Shown here: positions 34,576 through 45,654 of the stretch, piece by piece
Layout of the letters: each line of letters opens with the position of its first letter
Numbering within the stretch: position 1 is the first letter of the stretch
Assembly (NCBI GenBank): GCA_014529385.2
Contig: CM043944.1
Span: 47,114,268 to 47,178,267 of the forward strand
Direction: 5' to 3'
DNA: 64,000 nucleotides
From: Adiantum capillus-veneris
Taxonomy: Eukaryota > Streptophyta > Polypodiopsida > Polypodiales > Pteridaceae
Position numbers and translations under genes: made by a program
The notes under the pieces: generated by a model
Database searches by the model: none
The model's input: only the letters and a program-made list of their open reading frames with translations
Told to the model about the DNA's origin: nothing

Positions 34576-35735
34576 TAGTTGCATTTTGAGTGTTCATTTC
34601 TCATTGGCCAAGCCGTATACATTCCATTTGAAGACTCGTTTTGAAAGTTTGCATGAACATGTATGCAAGGGATCATTGGATTTTTACTCTCTTCCTCCTG
34701 ATACACACAATCTTGAGTGCCCAAGTTGGCAAAGCAAGAGCTCTTTCTCTCTCCCTCTCTCATGGGAGCTTAAGAGGTGACCATCATGCTCAAGCACTTG
34801 GCTATGGATGAAACTCCAAGGCTAGATCAGCCCTTCCCCATTTAGAAAGTTGACTCTAGTCCTTTTTACTATGTTTGGCTACACCACATGTCCAAAGTGG
34901 CACCAACTTGCTTTATGTGAAGTCAGCAAGTGCGTGTGAGTGTGTGTGGCGTGTACACTTTCCAAGACAAGTCCTAGACAAGGGGTGGGGAGGTTTTTAA
35001 GCATAGTAAGTTTGGATAGGTAATTTTGAGTGTTCCCTTCTCATTGGCCAAATGGTATACATTCCATTTGAAGACTCATTTGTAAGTTTGCATGAGCATA
35101 TATGCAAGGGATCATTGAATTTTTACTCTCTTGCTCCTGATACACACAATCTTGAGTGCCCAAGTTGGCAAAGCAAGAGCTCTTTCTCTCTCCCTCTTTC
35201 ATGGGAGCTCAAGAGGTGACCATCATGCTCAAGCACTTGGCTATGGATGAAACTCCAAGGCTAGATCAGCCCTTCCCCATTTAGAAAGTTGACTCTAGTC
35301 CTTTTTACTATGTTTGGCTACACCACATGTCCAAAGTAGCACCAACTTGCTTTACGTGAAGTTAGCAAGTGCCTGTGAGTGTGTCTGGCATGTACACTTT
35401 CTAAGATAAGTCCTAGACGCGGGGTGGGGAGTTTTTTAAAGTATAGTAAGCTTGGACAGGTGTATGAGCATGGATTAGTTGCATTTTGAGTGTTCACTTC
35501 TCATTCGCCAAATGGTATGCATTCCATTTTGAGACTAGTTGTTAGTTTACATGAATATATATGCAAGGGATCATTGATTTTTTACTCTCTTGCTCCTGAT
35601 ACACAAAATCTTGAGTGCCCAAGTTGGAAAATCAAGAGCTCTCTCTCTTTCCCTCTCTCATGGGAGCTCAAGAGGTTACCATTATGCTCAAGCACTTTGG
35701 CTATGGATGCAAATCCAAGGAAGTGAAAGTTTATT
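34576..35735. repeat. Tandem repeat of about 450 bp, two and a half copies
   Basis: Units start with 'ttttgagtgttcatttctca' near 34576, 35024 and 35484. Each has 'atgcaagggatcattg', 'caagagctctttctctc', 'ccccatttagaaagttgact' and 'gcgtgtacactttcca'. The middle duplication copy (15323-15740) and the sequence near 15600 hold one partial unit. It is non-coding and probably derived from an LTR or leader. Confidence 0.8.
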
Positions 35736-35744
35736 TTTTCTTTA

Positions 35745-36500
35745 TCTCTACTACTCTATTATGTTAAGCTATGCTGAGAGCTTGCCCATGAGTAAGCGTA
35801 TACAAAATAATAAAAAAATTGCTTGAAAAATACTTCTTTCACTCTCATCTACCTCTTATCCCGCAGTTCTTTCCCCCCGCTCGGGTGTTTGAAGCTTGGG
35901 AAGGAGGGTTATACCATAGAATCTTAAAGAACACCATCTTCTTGGTTCAAGGAAAGCTCCAATTAAAGGAACTTTAAAAGAACTTTTAGACACTGTGAAG
36001 AACTTCAAAGTAATTTATGTATCCTTTTACCCATATAGAGCTGATACCTCTTGCTTCATTTTCAAAGTATCGTTGACAACAAAAATCATGGAGAATGTAC
36101 CTTTCTAAAGTCAATTATCTCAGCCTCGAGCTTCAGTCACTTTCTTCAATTGTTTCAACTCAACTGCCAGCTCTGCAATGATTGGAGCACAAACCATATA
36201 CATTGTGCCCTTGTTGCGCAACCACAAGTAGCGATTCTCTTGGAACAATGTTCTCAAGGAAGCCAACTTCTCCTTTGCATCTTGCACCTTCCACGAGACA
36301 TCCTCTGCATTGGCAGGTAGAGGGGCTTGGTTATTGAATCCATGAGCTTGGCCTTTGATACTATAACGGTTGGAGTCAAAGGCACTGTAAATGTTTGCAA
36401 GCACGCTATTTTTGGGTTCACCATAATCTTCTCCCAACTTATTGATGAGGTTTCGCTCTAGACCTCCCTATTGAGCCTTGAAATTGTTAAATACATTTCC
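35745..36500 (-). pseudogene. LTR relic and unidentified minus-strand protein fragment (right copy)
   Basis: It parallels 15741-16480. The minus-strand frame (36437 down to 36120) gives 'GEDYGEPKNSVLANIYSAFD', 'DVSWKVQDAKEKLASLRTL' and 'ENRYLWLRNKGTMY'. Family unknown. There is no ATG, and sequence on both sides is retroelement debris. Confidence 0.5.
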
Positions 36501-36538
36501 ACCCACCCCTACTCAAGCAATTGGATGTTTATACGGGT

Positions 36539-36674
36539 ATTGTATATACGCCCATCATTCTAGGGATGTCCATCTTTCCATTGCACACTAAGTACAAGAG
36601 ACTCTATTGTGTGCCTTAAGCTTTCTTCGTCTTCTCCAAGATGTGTGTGTTTTCCTGCAACCCTAATTCCAACA
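36539..36674 (+). repeat. LTR tail of the copia C/D family (right copy)
   Basis: Same scrap as 16494-16629, ending exactly at the LTR terminus 'attccaaca'. Confidence 0.88.
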
Positions 36675-36689
36675 GGACGTGTTTCTAAT

Positions 36690-37030
36690 GAAGTTAAAAA
36701 TGAAACTAAAGAGGGGTTAAAATTCTCTAGTTCTCTAAATGAGTTTCAAGATGTATTTACGGATGACATTCCGAGGAGCTACCTCCAAAAGTGGGACAAG
36801 ATGATCATAGATCATTCCATAGAAAAGATGATGCATTGGCAGGTAGAGGGGCTGGGATATTGAATCCACTAGGTTGGCCTTTGATACTATAATGGTTGGA
36901 GGCAAAGGCACTGTAAATGTTTGTAAGCACGCTATTTTTTGGCACACCATAATCTTCTCCCAACTTATTGAGCTTTCGCTCAAGACCTCCCCATTGAGCC
37001 TTGAAATTGTTAAATACATTTCCATCCACC
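36690..37030. pseudogene. Chromovirus RT scrap plus minus-strand ORF scrap (right copy)
   Basis: Plus strand: 'SSLNEFQDVFTDDIPRS' as in gypsy RT. Minus strand 37029 down to 36830: 'NVFNNFKAQWGGLERKL' and 'GEDYGVPKNSVLTNIY', a second partial copy of the protein at 36120-36437. Confidence 0.7.
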
Positions 37031-37821
37031 CCTACCCAAACAATTCCATGATTCTCATAGGTGAATGACCTTGCAATTTTTTCTTATCAGTTCACCTTTT
37101 GAGGAGGCAACCTGGTATACCTTTTGATTGAGGAGCCGGCCCTCTTCTAAAAACTCCTCTACCACCATGTGAGGTAGAGTTTGGACTTCTTCTTGTAGGG
37201 GACCTTGAAGACGCTTAGCCATTCGACCATGGGTAGGTCAACATCGTCTATAAGGTCTTTCGGTAGCCTCCCGTCAAGGCTTAGCCCGTACTGAGTGTGC
37301 AACTCCTCTCTTGAGAAGCAAAACTGCCTAAGTTGTGGGTAGTCCGCAACCCCTCAACATCAAAATAATGCCATATTGTAAGATTTATGCATCCAACTGC
37401 TATGATTAACAAGCCCAAACCAAGCTAGAATACACCTTTCTGACCGGACTTTGTTTGACGTTGTTTGCAAAGACACATCCACTCTGTCCTACTATATAGG
37501 GGGCATGCGATTTTTCTTCATATTCTCCTCCTGTTTCCTCTTGTCCCTACTCGTTGTTGGGGCATGGCTAGCGAGAAAATACCTGAGGGTGAATAAAACA
37601 CACGCTTTTGCTTTTGCTTTTAAAGCACGCGCTTGGAAATGCCTTTAAAGCATGCTGAAGGGCTTCTCAAAGCCTTCGAGTGGGAGCAGTTGCTAGCTGC
37701 GCCTAGGTCCCGCGTATTCTGGACCACGCCGGGCCCTAATTAGCAGGGAGCTTTCAGCGCTGTGATCGTCGGCATCGTCGCTCTACCTTCGACAATACAA
37801 TCAGAGAAGAGCTGCGTGGCG
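37031..37821. promoter_or_regulatory. Kinase upstream region
   Basis: The duplicated part runs to 37500 (compare 17475 and 3963). A possible TATA-like 'ctactatataggggg' lies at 37491-37503, about 320 bp before the first ATG. From 37504 to 37821 the sequence becomes more GC-rich and is shared with the middle copy, except for about 70 bases ('cctcttgtccctactcg' and 'gcctaggtcccgcgta') missing there. The transcription start cannot be fixed from sequence alone. Confidence 0.4.
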
Positions 37822-38862
37822 ATGGCGATGGCGATGGCGATGGAGGATTCACGTGCTGCACCCATCGACAATGAGCAGCCTGCAACGTCGACTTTGAAGC
37901 TGCAGCAGGAGCAGAAAATCTATAGGGGTGCCATTAAAGGGCTGGAGATTGTGGGTGCCCCTCTCGGTGAGGGCAGCTTTGGTACCGTATTTCTTGTTAG
38001 GGAACTCGTTACAGATCATTCTAACAGTAATTGTTATTACAGGTATATGGCATGTAAAATGCTTGTGAAGCATCCTGATCATGAGCAGCAGGATGTGGTA
38101 GATGCTTCACAGGAGCTTTGGCTCATGAAATTCCTCTCAGAGCGAGCATACCGCGACACGCCGATCGTGCGCATGTTGGGTGCCTACGAGAGCTTCGACG
38201 GCCGGCCTTGTGTTGCCATGGAGCTTTGCAAGGGAGGCAGCTTGCTGGATGTTATGCAGAACAAGTGGAGAAAGGGATGCAACATGAGGGACAGTGATGC
38301 CGCCCTTGCTGTGTACAATGTCTCCAAGGCTTTGCTCTTCTGCCACCAGCATGACATCTTGCACCTCGACATAAAGCCCGAGAACATCCTTCTCCGTGAA
38401 GCGGGGGCCATCTCCACAGCATGCTTAGCAGATTTTGGGCTGGCTATGCCCTTACAAGCCGATGAGGGCACCGATGGTAATTACATGGTGCTGCAAGATT
38501 GCAAAGAGAGGGGAACTCCTGGCTATTGTGCGCCCGAGGTACGCACAGATGGTATCCTGAGCATGGCGGCCGACACATGGAGCCTTGGTGCCATGTTGTT
38601 GGAGATGCTAACGGGCGAAGTGCCACCGCAAAGCAGCATTGCGTTGTCGCAATGGTGGAGCGATCCCCAGGCAGAGCAGTTGGAAGATGATCTTCGGAGA
38701 GACGCGAAGGATTGGAAATGGCTGGACCACATGGCCCAGGACTTGCTGTTGGCAATGCTCTGCCCCCATTTCTCCCACAGGCTCCCTCTCCAACTAGTGC
38801 TCAGCCATCCTTGGCTTGTCAGCAACCTCCCCAGATATACAAATACGAATTCAGAGATGTGA
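37822..38862 (+). CDS. Protein Ser/Thr kinase, single exon, non-RD (HLD)
   Basis: The 346 aa kinase is read from the first ATG at 37822; an alternative ATG at 37840 follows a Met-Ala repeat. Domain order: P-loop GEGSFGTV (49-56), ATP-binding Lys79 (MACK), helix C Glu98, catalytic loop HLDIKPEN (181-188), DFG (204-206), GTPGYCAPE (231-239), DTWSLG (251-256) and Arg320. All residues needed for catalysis are present, so activity is plausible. The Arg of HRD is Leu, as in MLCK/DAPK-type kinases. The layout resembles CDPK/CaMK-like kinases, but no EF hands, signal peptide or membrane segment are seen. The N-terminal 45 residues and the tail are short. It is intronless, in a GC-richer island among transposons. 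The substrate is unknown. Confidence 0.93.
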   Translation: MAMAMAMEDSRAAPIDNEQPATSTLKLQQEQKIYRGAIKGLEIVGAPLGEGSFGTVFLVRELVTDHSNSNCYYRYMACKMLVKHPDHEQQDVVDASQELWLMKFLSERAYRDTPIVRMLGAYESFDGRPCVAMELCKGGSLLDVMQNKWRKGCNMRDSDAALAVYNVSKALLFCHQHDILHLDIKPENILLREAGAISTACLADFGLAMPLQADEGTDGNYMVLQDCKERGTPGYCAPEVRTDGILSMAADTWSLGAMLLEMLTGEVPPQSSIALSQWWSDPQAEQLEDDLRRDAKDWKWLDHMAQDLLLAMLCPHFSHRLPLQLVLSHPWLVSNLPRYTNTNSEM

Positions 38863-39146
38863 TTAATTATTGTGTAGAGGACTAATGAACTCCACTGATT
38901 ATACTTTGGATTATGGGTTTTTATTAAATTTCGTTAAAGCTAATGATACCTTGGGCCAGCAGCAAATTAAAGCTACGTTTATGATTAAGTGAAAGATTTG
39001 GACAATTAATATTCAGAGAGTCATATACGTGCTAATGTCTTGATCACTTAATCAAAAGAAAGTGTCGAGTTTACATTGCATATTAAATATCTCCCATGAG
39101 CTCTCTCTCTCCCCGTCTTGAATTCAGTTTACATTGAGTTCAGCTC

Positions 39147-39177
<31 letters not shown>

Positions 39178-40235
39178 CATACATAGATTCTTTTGTTCAC
39201 AACCAACTCTCCATACATAGATTCTTTTGGTAGAGACACTTTGACAATTAGAACTTGCTTAAGTATTTAAGGCAAACAAGAGCCAAACGATTGAGATTTA
39301 TGTTAGGCCCATGATGTTTACGTTGTAATTAGAAAATCCCCTCACACTTGCAAGCATCTTATCAACCTATGCAATATGGTTCATGCAAGGACTTGACCAT
39401 TAAGGTCTAATATTATTAAGAGAAATCGCCAAAACAAAGCACTCCAGTATTGTGTCTTGTTTTAGCAATTTGTTTTAAAAATAAAAAAACACTTGCTGAA
39501 ACAAAGCATGTTGTGCCCTATTTAATTAGAAAATATTTTAAGAATTCAAAACTCGTAGCTGAAGTAGGGCACTCCACCAAGGAGTTGGCCAAGCCAGAGG
39601 GTTGGTGAAAAATTTGCAAATCATAGTGGGGACGAAAAAGTTTAAAACCAGCTTTCTAGTGATGGACGTGCAAGGTGTATATGGTATGCTACTAGGCATA
39701 CCTTGGCTCAGCCATTCAGAACTATGTGGGTCAGACGGTGACCATTCAAGGACCCAATTGGTGTACGCATGTGAAGATTGATAACATCAGGAGCTAGAAG
39801 AAAGCCATGAGATCAGAGGAGCTGTGCAAGAAGTATAGGACAAAGAAGATTGAGTGCATACTTACATTTATGAACATATTTCCCATAGTAGAGATTGATC
39901 TTGATGTATTTTGTAATAAATGTTGATCTTTCGCTCGTTATTCTATAAATTATACTTTGGATTATGTGTTTTTATTAAAGTTTGTTCAAGCTGATGATAC
40001 ATTGGACCAGTAGCAAAGCTACATTTATCCATCAATATTCAAAGTCAGATATATCGTAACAATATTTCATTGTTTTAATGATCAGTGCGTCTTGATCACT
40101 TTTCAAGAAACTGTAATAGCATATACGTTGAGTTGAGTGTTCTCTTTGGGCTATTGAAGGACCTAGTAAGGTAGCCAAAAAGATTTGTTCTATATAGTCA
40201 CCTCAATTTTGCTTGAAGTTGAGAAGTTGTATGAT
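38863..40235. repeat. Post-kinase blocks (right copy), with protease scrap
   Basis: It matches 18398-20530 with a deletion of roughly 800 bp around a short (TC)n tract (39147-39172), plus smaller changes. The gypsy protease scrap ('FLVMDVQGVYGMLLGIPWLS') is at 39540-39870. No gene. It ends at 'ttgagaagttgtatga', where element B begins. Confidence 0.8.
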
Positions 40236-40255
40236 CGCGGCTTCTCCCCTTCATC

Positions 40256-40267
40256 TGGTATCAGAGC
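40256..40267 (+). promoter_or_regulatory. Element B primer-binding site
   Basis: TGGTATCAGAGC, two bases after the LTR remnant; initiator-Met tRNA site. Confidence 0.95.
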
Positions 40268-41376
40268 GGTTTCATTCTCAAAATTGTTTCCACACATACG
40301 TGCGCACTTTCAAGTGTGCAAATAGGATTCCGATTTCGGCATCAGGAAATTTAGCTTTTCAAAAGCGTTTCCCGCAGGTGTCCTGCAGTTTTACCCCCAT
40401 TTTGAAGCCATTCGAGCTACGGTTCACAAGTTGCATTTTTCAGCTCTCTTTTGGTAGTTTGTACTGCAAAGCTTCCATACCCAGTTACAAGTATCATTGT
40501 TGCAATCTCTTCCATCTACGAGATCCCACGGCTTATTCGGGAGTATGTAGTGGCCTCATACACACACATAAAGTGGGAGTTTGACAGCATTGTCTTGTGC
40601 GACTACAGGTACAGGTACAGGTACATAGAGCGGCTTGGTTATCTTTCGCTTGCTTCTCGGCCTTGATCTTGGCTTCCGCTACAGAATTGGCATCAACTCA
40701 CAGGCTACAGGTTTTAGTGCTTGCGATACTCTGGTTCTAGTAGGAGGAGTTGTTTAGGTATACATGTATATGTTGACACTTTTGACAATGTTTGAGCTCT
40801 TTTGAGAGCGGTTTGACTCCCCGCGGGGATGTTTATTTGCATGCACATGCTTTTGATGCATGTTTGAGCGCTGTGACAGACTTGTATGTCTTTGTGGATA
40901 CTGCCATTGTACGCTTTTGTGGAGCCATCTTTTGGCTAGTACGGTAGTCTCGACCATTTTTGAGACTTGGTCCGGAAGAAGATAGCCATTTTTGAGACTT
41001 GGCTATACGTTTTGCTGCATAACGTACATTGTTGAGGGTCGATAGCGTGAGGTTTTCATTGAACTGGGATATTTTCAAATGTGGAGATACCTTCGGTGAT
41101 ACAGGTAGCTGGAGTATCCCTTACGAGGCCTCGCCATAGGACATGTATAGAGTGGTATAGGTGCTTTTGACGTCGAGTTGGCAGTCTATAGTCAGTTTCA
41201 CAATTTATGCACCTCAGTTGGTCTCTATACAGTGTGCTTTTGAGAGGCATTGCCCTCTTTTATGCTTTGTGAGTGAGATACTTGGTCATTTTGTCTCGTA
41301 TTTTGGTTGACATAGTCACAAATACAAAAGAGACTCTACTAAAATTTTTCTAGAATCTTTTGGTAGTTTTGTCATC
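40268..41376 (+). other. Element B leader, no gene
   Basis: About 1.1 kb of untranslated leader, comparable in length to that of element N. It has a short (GGTACA)n at 40607-40625 and nothing that looks like a gene. Confidence 0.7.
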
Positions 41377-42290
41377 ATGTCTACTAGCAAAGACCATGAC
41401 ATTTATGACATAAAGAAGTTTGATGGCACTAATTTTCAGCTTTGGAAGAACCAAATGCATGATGTGCTTGTCCAAAAGAAGCAAAATTTGTCTTTGCCTA
41501 TGCGGCTAGAATTGAAGATATGCACATGACTCAATTTCAATGGGAGGAGCTTAATGAACTATGCAGGTCTACGATTAGACTGCACCTTGGTGAGTCGGTG
41601 TACTTTTTAGTGTTAGAATGCGAGACTGCTCATGCTTTATGGCAAAAATTATGCGACACTTACGAAAAGGATACGGCTAGCAATAAGGTTTTCCTGATGC
41701 AAAAACTTTTCAACCTTCAAATGAAGAAGTCAGCTAGCATTGCTAGCCATATCAATTATATATTTTGATTCTCTTTTGTCCAAATTCGTGCACAGCACAT
41801 GACCATTGATGATGAGATGAAAGCAATAATTTTGCTTTGTTCGTTGCCACCCTCTTGGGATATCTTTTGCACAGCTATTAGTAACTCTGCTCCTAATGGT
41901 ACGCTAAAGTACGATGATGTTACTAGTGCACTTTTGTCAGAGGAGATGCATCAAAAGACCATGAGTAGCTTGCATCATGGCGAAGTTCAGTATGTGCAAA
42001 GGGATGATAAGCAATGTAAGGGTCGTTCTTCGCAACGTGAGTCCAAGAAAGAGGGCAATAAAGATGCATCAAAGGGTAGATCAAAGTCTCGTTTTGCTGC
42101 AATGTTCAATGTCATTATTGTGATAAATTTGGTCACATAAAGAAGGATTGTTATGCTTGGAAGCGTGACAAAGATAAGGGCAAAGGTGAAGGTAAAGATC
42201 ATGATGATAAAGACAAGAAGCCAAAGAGTACGGTTAAGATTGAAGAACTGAACATACTTCAGGATGACAGTGATGCGCAAGACATTAATA
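41377..42290 (+). pseudogene. Element B gag (broken)
   Basis: ATG 41377 ('MSTSKDHDIYDIKKFDG'). A copia Gag core follows ('NFQLWKNQMHDVL', 'LHLGESVYFLVLECETAHAL', 'LMQKLFNLQMKKSASI', 'LLCSLPPSWD'). The zinc knuckle CHYCDKFGHIKKDC is at about 42109-42152. A frameshift between 41470 and 41520, a stop at 41767 and another frameshift near 42100 break it. Confidence 0.9.
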
Positions 42291-42700
42291 TGTTGACTAA
42301 AAATAATGATGTCTTTTATGATGCACAGGAAACTCTATCTTTGCAGAGTTCTATGCCAGCTGAACTCCTTGTTAGTGGTGAAGTATTCCATACATGGATT
42401 CTTGATTCGGGTGCTTTGTTGCATGTCACACCTCATAGGCATTGGTTTACTACATACGAAGAAACCATTGGCTCTGTTACACTTGGTGACAGTTACTCTT
42501 GTAACATTGTTGGCATAGGTGATATTGCCATGGTTATGGCAAATGGGGTGAATTTTATCATCCATAATGTGCGTCATGTTCCAGCCTTGACACGCAATCT
42601 AATTTTTGGTTGGACGTCTTGATGACTTGGGTTACAGAGTCACTTTTTATCAGCAGTCTTGGCGTGTTAGCCCATGGTTCTAAAGTTGGTTCACTTTATC
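42291..42700 (+). pseudogene. Element B protease
   Basis: Active site 'WILDSGALLHVTPHRHWF' (about 42396-42450) with the normal D-S-G, then 'GDIAMVMANGVNFIIHNVRH' and 'VPALTRNLI'. The frame is lost at about 42605 ('GRLDDLGYRV' continues in another frame). Confidence 0.9.
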
Positions 42701-42739
42701 CTCTTTATGTATCTGATAAAAATAGTGTTCTTTTTGTAA

Positions 42740-43735
42740 TCGAGTTGCCAACCATTGCTTTGTGGCATAGCCGGTTAGGAAATATGTCAAAGAAGGGAAT
42801 GGAAACCTCTCTCATTTGGGCTACTTACCATCTTTGTCATTTTTTTATTTTACCTTTTGTGAGCACTATCAATATGGAAAGCAAACACGGATACTTCGTA
42901 CACATTCTTTTGACAAAGAAAGAAAACCCTTAGAGCTTGTGCACAGTGATTTATGTGGGCCTACGCCTTCTAAATCCCATGGTGGTGCATCCTACTATGT
43001 TACATTCATGGACGATGCAACACGGCATGTTTGGGTCTACACCATGAAATCTAAAGATGAGACCTTTTTTGCTTCAAGAAGTTCTTATTGAGTGTTGAAA
43101 CTCAGTCTGAACATAAGTTGAAAGTTTTGCACTCAGACAATGGTGGAGAATATGTCTCCAAAGAGTTTACAGACTTCTAGTCAAGTAGGGAATTAAGCGT
43201 GAGTTTACAGCTCCTTATACCCTTGCACAATATGGTGTTGCGGAACGAATGAATAGGACCATCCAAGAGCGGATTATGTGTATGCTATCATCGGCTAATT
43301 TACCACAAGCATTTTGGGCTGAAGCATTATACACAGCCATGTACTTGATCATTATTTACCTCATACTTCATTATTTTTCGTGTACCTTTGGAGTTATGGT
43401 CAGGACATAAATTGTCTTATGAAAAACTCCACACATTTGGTTGTGAAGCTTATGCACATGTACCCAAGGAGTTGCGTGCTAAGCTAGATCCTAAGTCTAA
43501 GAAATACATCTTCATTGGCTATGGTGTAGATGGTCAATTTTTCTATCATTTATGGGATCCGAAAAGTCGATTAGTGATTCGTAGCACTGATGTTGTCTTT
43601 AATGAAACTAAGATGCATAGACAACCAGTGAAAGAGGTTGAATCCCAGAAAGTGACGTTTTCCGTTGTATCACCTCCTATCCAGACAGCTCCCGAGCCAA
43701 TTACTACACAGGCTAGTACGAGTTCTGATTAGCTA
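42740..43735 (+). pseudogene. Element B integrase
   Basis: GAG-pre-integrase 'LWHSRLGNMSKKGM' (about 42761), then the catalytic Asp in 'LVHSDLCGPTPS' (about 42936), the second Asp in 'LHSDNGGEYVS' (about 43129), and Glu in 'GVAERMNRTIQER' (about 43233). The C-terminal part reads 'LHTFGCEAYAHVPKELR' and 'KKYIFIGYG'. Frameshifts near 42830, 43075 and 43350 and a TAG near 43180 inactivate it. Confidence 0.92.
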
Positions 43736-43783
43736 TGGAGATCTCAAAGAGTCTCACATCCTCCAGAACATTTTGTTCCAGGC

Positions 43784-45338
43784 GTGGATTTTGTTTTGCT
43801 GACAGATAGTGGTGAGCCTTCTTGTTACAAAGAGGCTATGCTAGCCAATGATAAGGTTCAATGGGAACATGCTATGAAGAGGGAGATGTCCAATATTGCA
43901 AAGAACAAAACATGGGAACTTGTTCCATTGCCAAAAGGTAGGAAAGCATTGCCTTGTAAATGGGTTTACAAGAAGAAGATTGACAATAACAAAGCTCGTT
44001 TAGTGGCCAAAGGTTTCAAGAAAAAATATGGTGTCGATTTCCAGGAAATCTTTTCTCTAGTGGTCAAGATGACCACACTGAGAATGTTGCTTGCTTTGGT
44101 TGCCACTAAAGATATGGAGCTTGATCAAATGGATGTCATTACAACTTTCTTACATGGTGATCTCGAGGAAGAGATTTATATACAGCAACCTGAAGGGTTT
44201 GTGCTACAAGGCAAGGAACATTTGGTCTATAAGCTTCTGAAAAGTCTCTATGGCTTGAAGCAATCATCCAGACAATGGTATCAAAAGTTTGATGCATTTA
44301 TGCATTCCCTAGGCTATAAGCGCAATAATGAGGATCCACATCTTTACGTGAAAAGACAACCCAATGGACAGCTTATTATGCTTATCCTTTATATAGATGA
44401 CATGCTTATTGCTGGTCATTCCAAAAAGGACATTGCTGACTTGAAAACCAAGCTGAAAAGTCAATTTGACATTAAAGATTTGGGTGAAGCCAATCACATT
44501 TTGGGTATGCGCATTACTCGTCACCGTAAGAAGAGGTTGTTGTACCTTTCTTAAAAAGAGTATGTGCACAAGGTTCTTGATCGTTTCAACATGCAGAAGG
44601 GGAAGGCTTTGAGTACTTCATTGCCTACATATTTGAAACTTAGCAAGAACAACTATCCAAAATCTGTGGAGGAAAAAGCTGCAATGGCTAAGGTTCCTTA
44701 TGCTTCAGCTTGTGGTAGTCTCATGTATGCCATGGTGGCTACAAGACCTGACATTGCACATACAGTGGGAATTGTCAGCAGATTTATGTCTAACCTTGGT
44801 AAAAAGCATCGGGATATTGTCAAGTCGAAACTCAGATACTTGAGTGGCACTGCAGATAGACAGTTATGCTATGGTCGTGGAGAGTTATCCATTCAGGGAT
44901 TTAAAGACAGTGATTATGCAGGCTGTGTTGACAGCCGTAAATCAACAACAGGTTGGATTTACACATTTGTTGGTTCTACTATTTTGTTCTTCAAGACTGT
45001 ACATCCATACTCTTCAAGAGGCAGAGTATGGTGCATTAAGTGAGGCATGCAAAAAAGCTATTTGGCTTGCTCGCCTAGTAAAAGATCTTGGATTGGAGCA
45101 GTGTACACCAGTTCTTCATTGTGACAGTCAGAGTGCTATTGCCTTGGCTAACAATCCACTATTTCATTCCAGAACAAAACACATTGATGTGCATTATCAC
45201 TTCAGTTGTGAATGCATGGCAAACAAGAGTCTTGATTTAGTGAAGATTCCTATATCAAAGAACACAACGAATGAACTCACTAAAAGTCTCTCCAGCCATC
45301 AGGTTCAACACTGTCGTGAGTTGATGGGCATTGTGTGA
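43784..45338 (+). pseudogene. Element B reverse transcriptase and RNase H
   Basis: RT: 'WEHAMKREMSNIAKNKTWEL', 'LPCKWVYKKK', 'RLVAKGFKKKYGVDFQEIFS', 'YGLKQSSRQWYQKFD' and the catalytic 'LYIDDMLIAG' near 44390. Stop at 44552. RNase H region: 'ACGSLMYAMVATRPDIA', 'SDYAGCVDSRKSTTGW', a frameshift at about 44995, 'LQEAEYGALSEACKKAIWL', 'DSQSAIALANNPLFHSRTKH' and a stop at 45336-45338. Overall one of the better kept pol regions here. Confidence 0.95.
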
Positions 45339-45393
45339 AGAGTGGTTCTCTTCCATTCTTGTGGTCTCCCACATTGGCCATCAAGTGGGAGAA

Positions 45394-45654
45394 TGTTAGG
45401 TTTAATTAGCCATGTGGCCGACCGCCCATCACTAACTGCTACTAACCCTAAGTGTACAACTATACACTTGTGTGAGCCACTAACACTAAGTGCAATGTGT
45501 AGTGTGCCTTAGTGCATAAGATAGATAACAAAGAAAGGGGGCACACAGTATGTGTTGGCTCTCCCCCTCCAACCTGTGTGTGGCTATGCTGGTGAGTGTG
45601 TGAGTGTGTGAGTGCGTATTCCTCTTCCGCTGTGCTCCCGGCTCCTCCCCTTCA
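45394..45654 (+). repeat. Element B 3' LTR
   Basis: TGTTAGGTTTAATTAGCC to 'gctcctccccttca', 261 bp, preceded by the polypurine tract 'tcaagtgggagaa' (45381-45393). Its last 16 bases define the remnant of the 5' LTR at 40238-40253 (one mismatch). Confidence 0.92.

Larger units (their letters stand above)
40238..45654 (+). mobile_element. Element B: decayed Ty1/copia retrotransposon
   Basis: Order: remnant of 5' LTR, primer site, leader, gag, protease, integrase, reverse transcriptase, RNase H, polypurine tract, 3' LTR. Integrase before RT identifies copia. The 5' LTR is cut down to 'cggcttctccccttca' (40238-40253), against 261 bp on the right. Around ten stops and frameshifts are spread over the coding region. 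Its Gag is the closest in this window to that of element N, so the two share a lineage. Confidence 0.95.

Noticed and set aside
37762-37821. Start of the kinase at 37762
   Set aside because: That codon is GTG; the first ATG in frame is 37822.
40213-40584. 123-codon ORF at the start of element B
   Set aside because: It spans the LTR remnant, primer site and leader, so it cannot be a natural gene.
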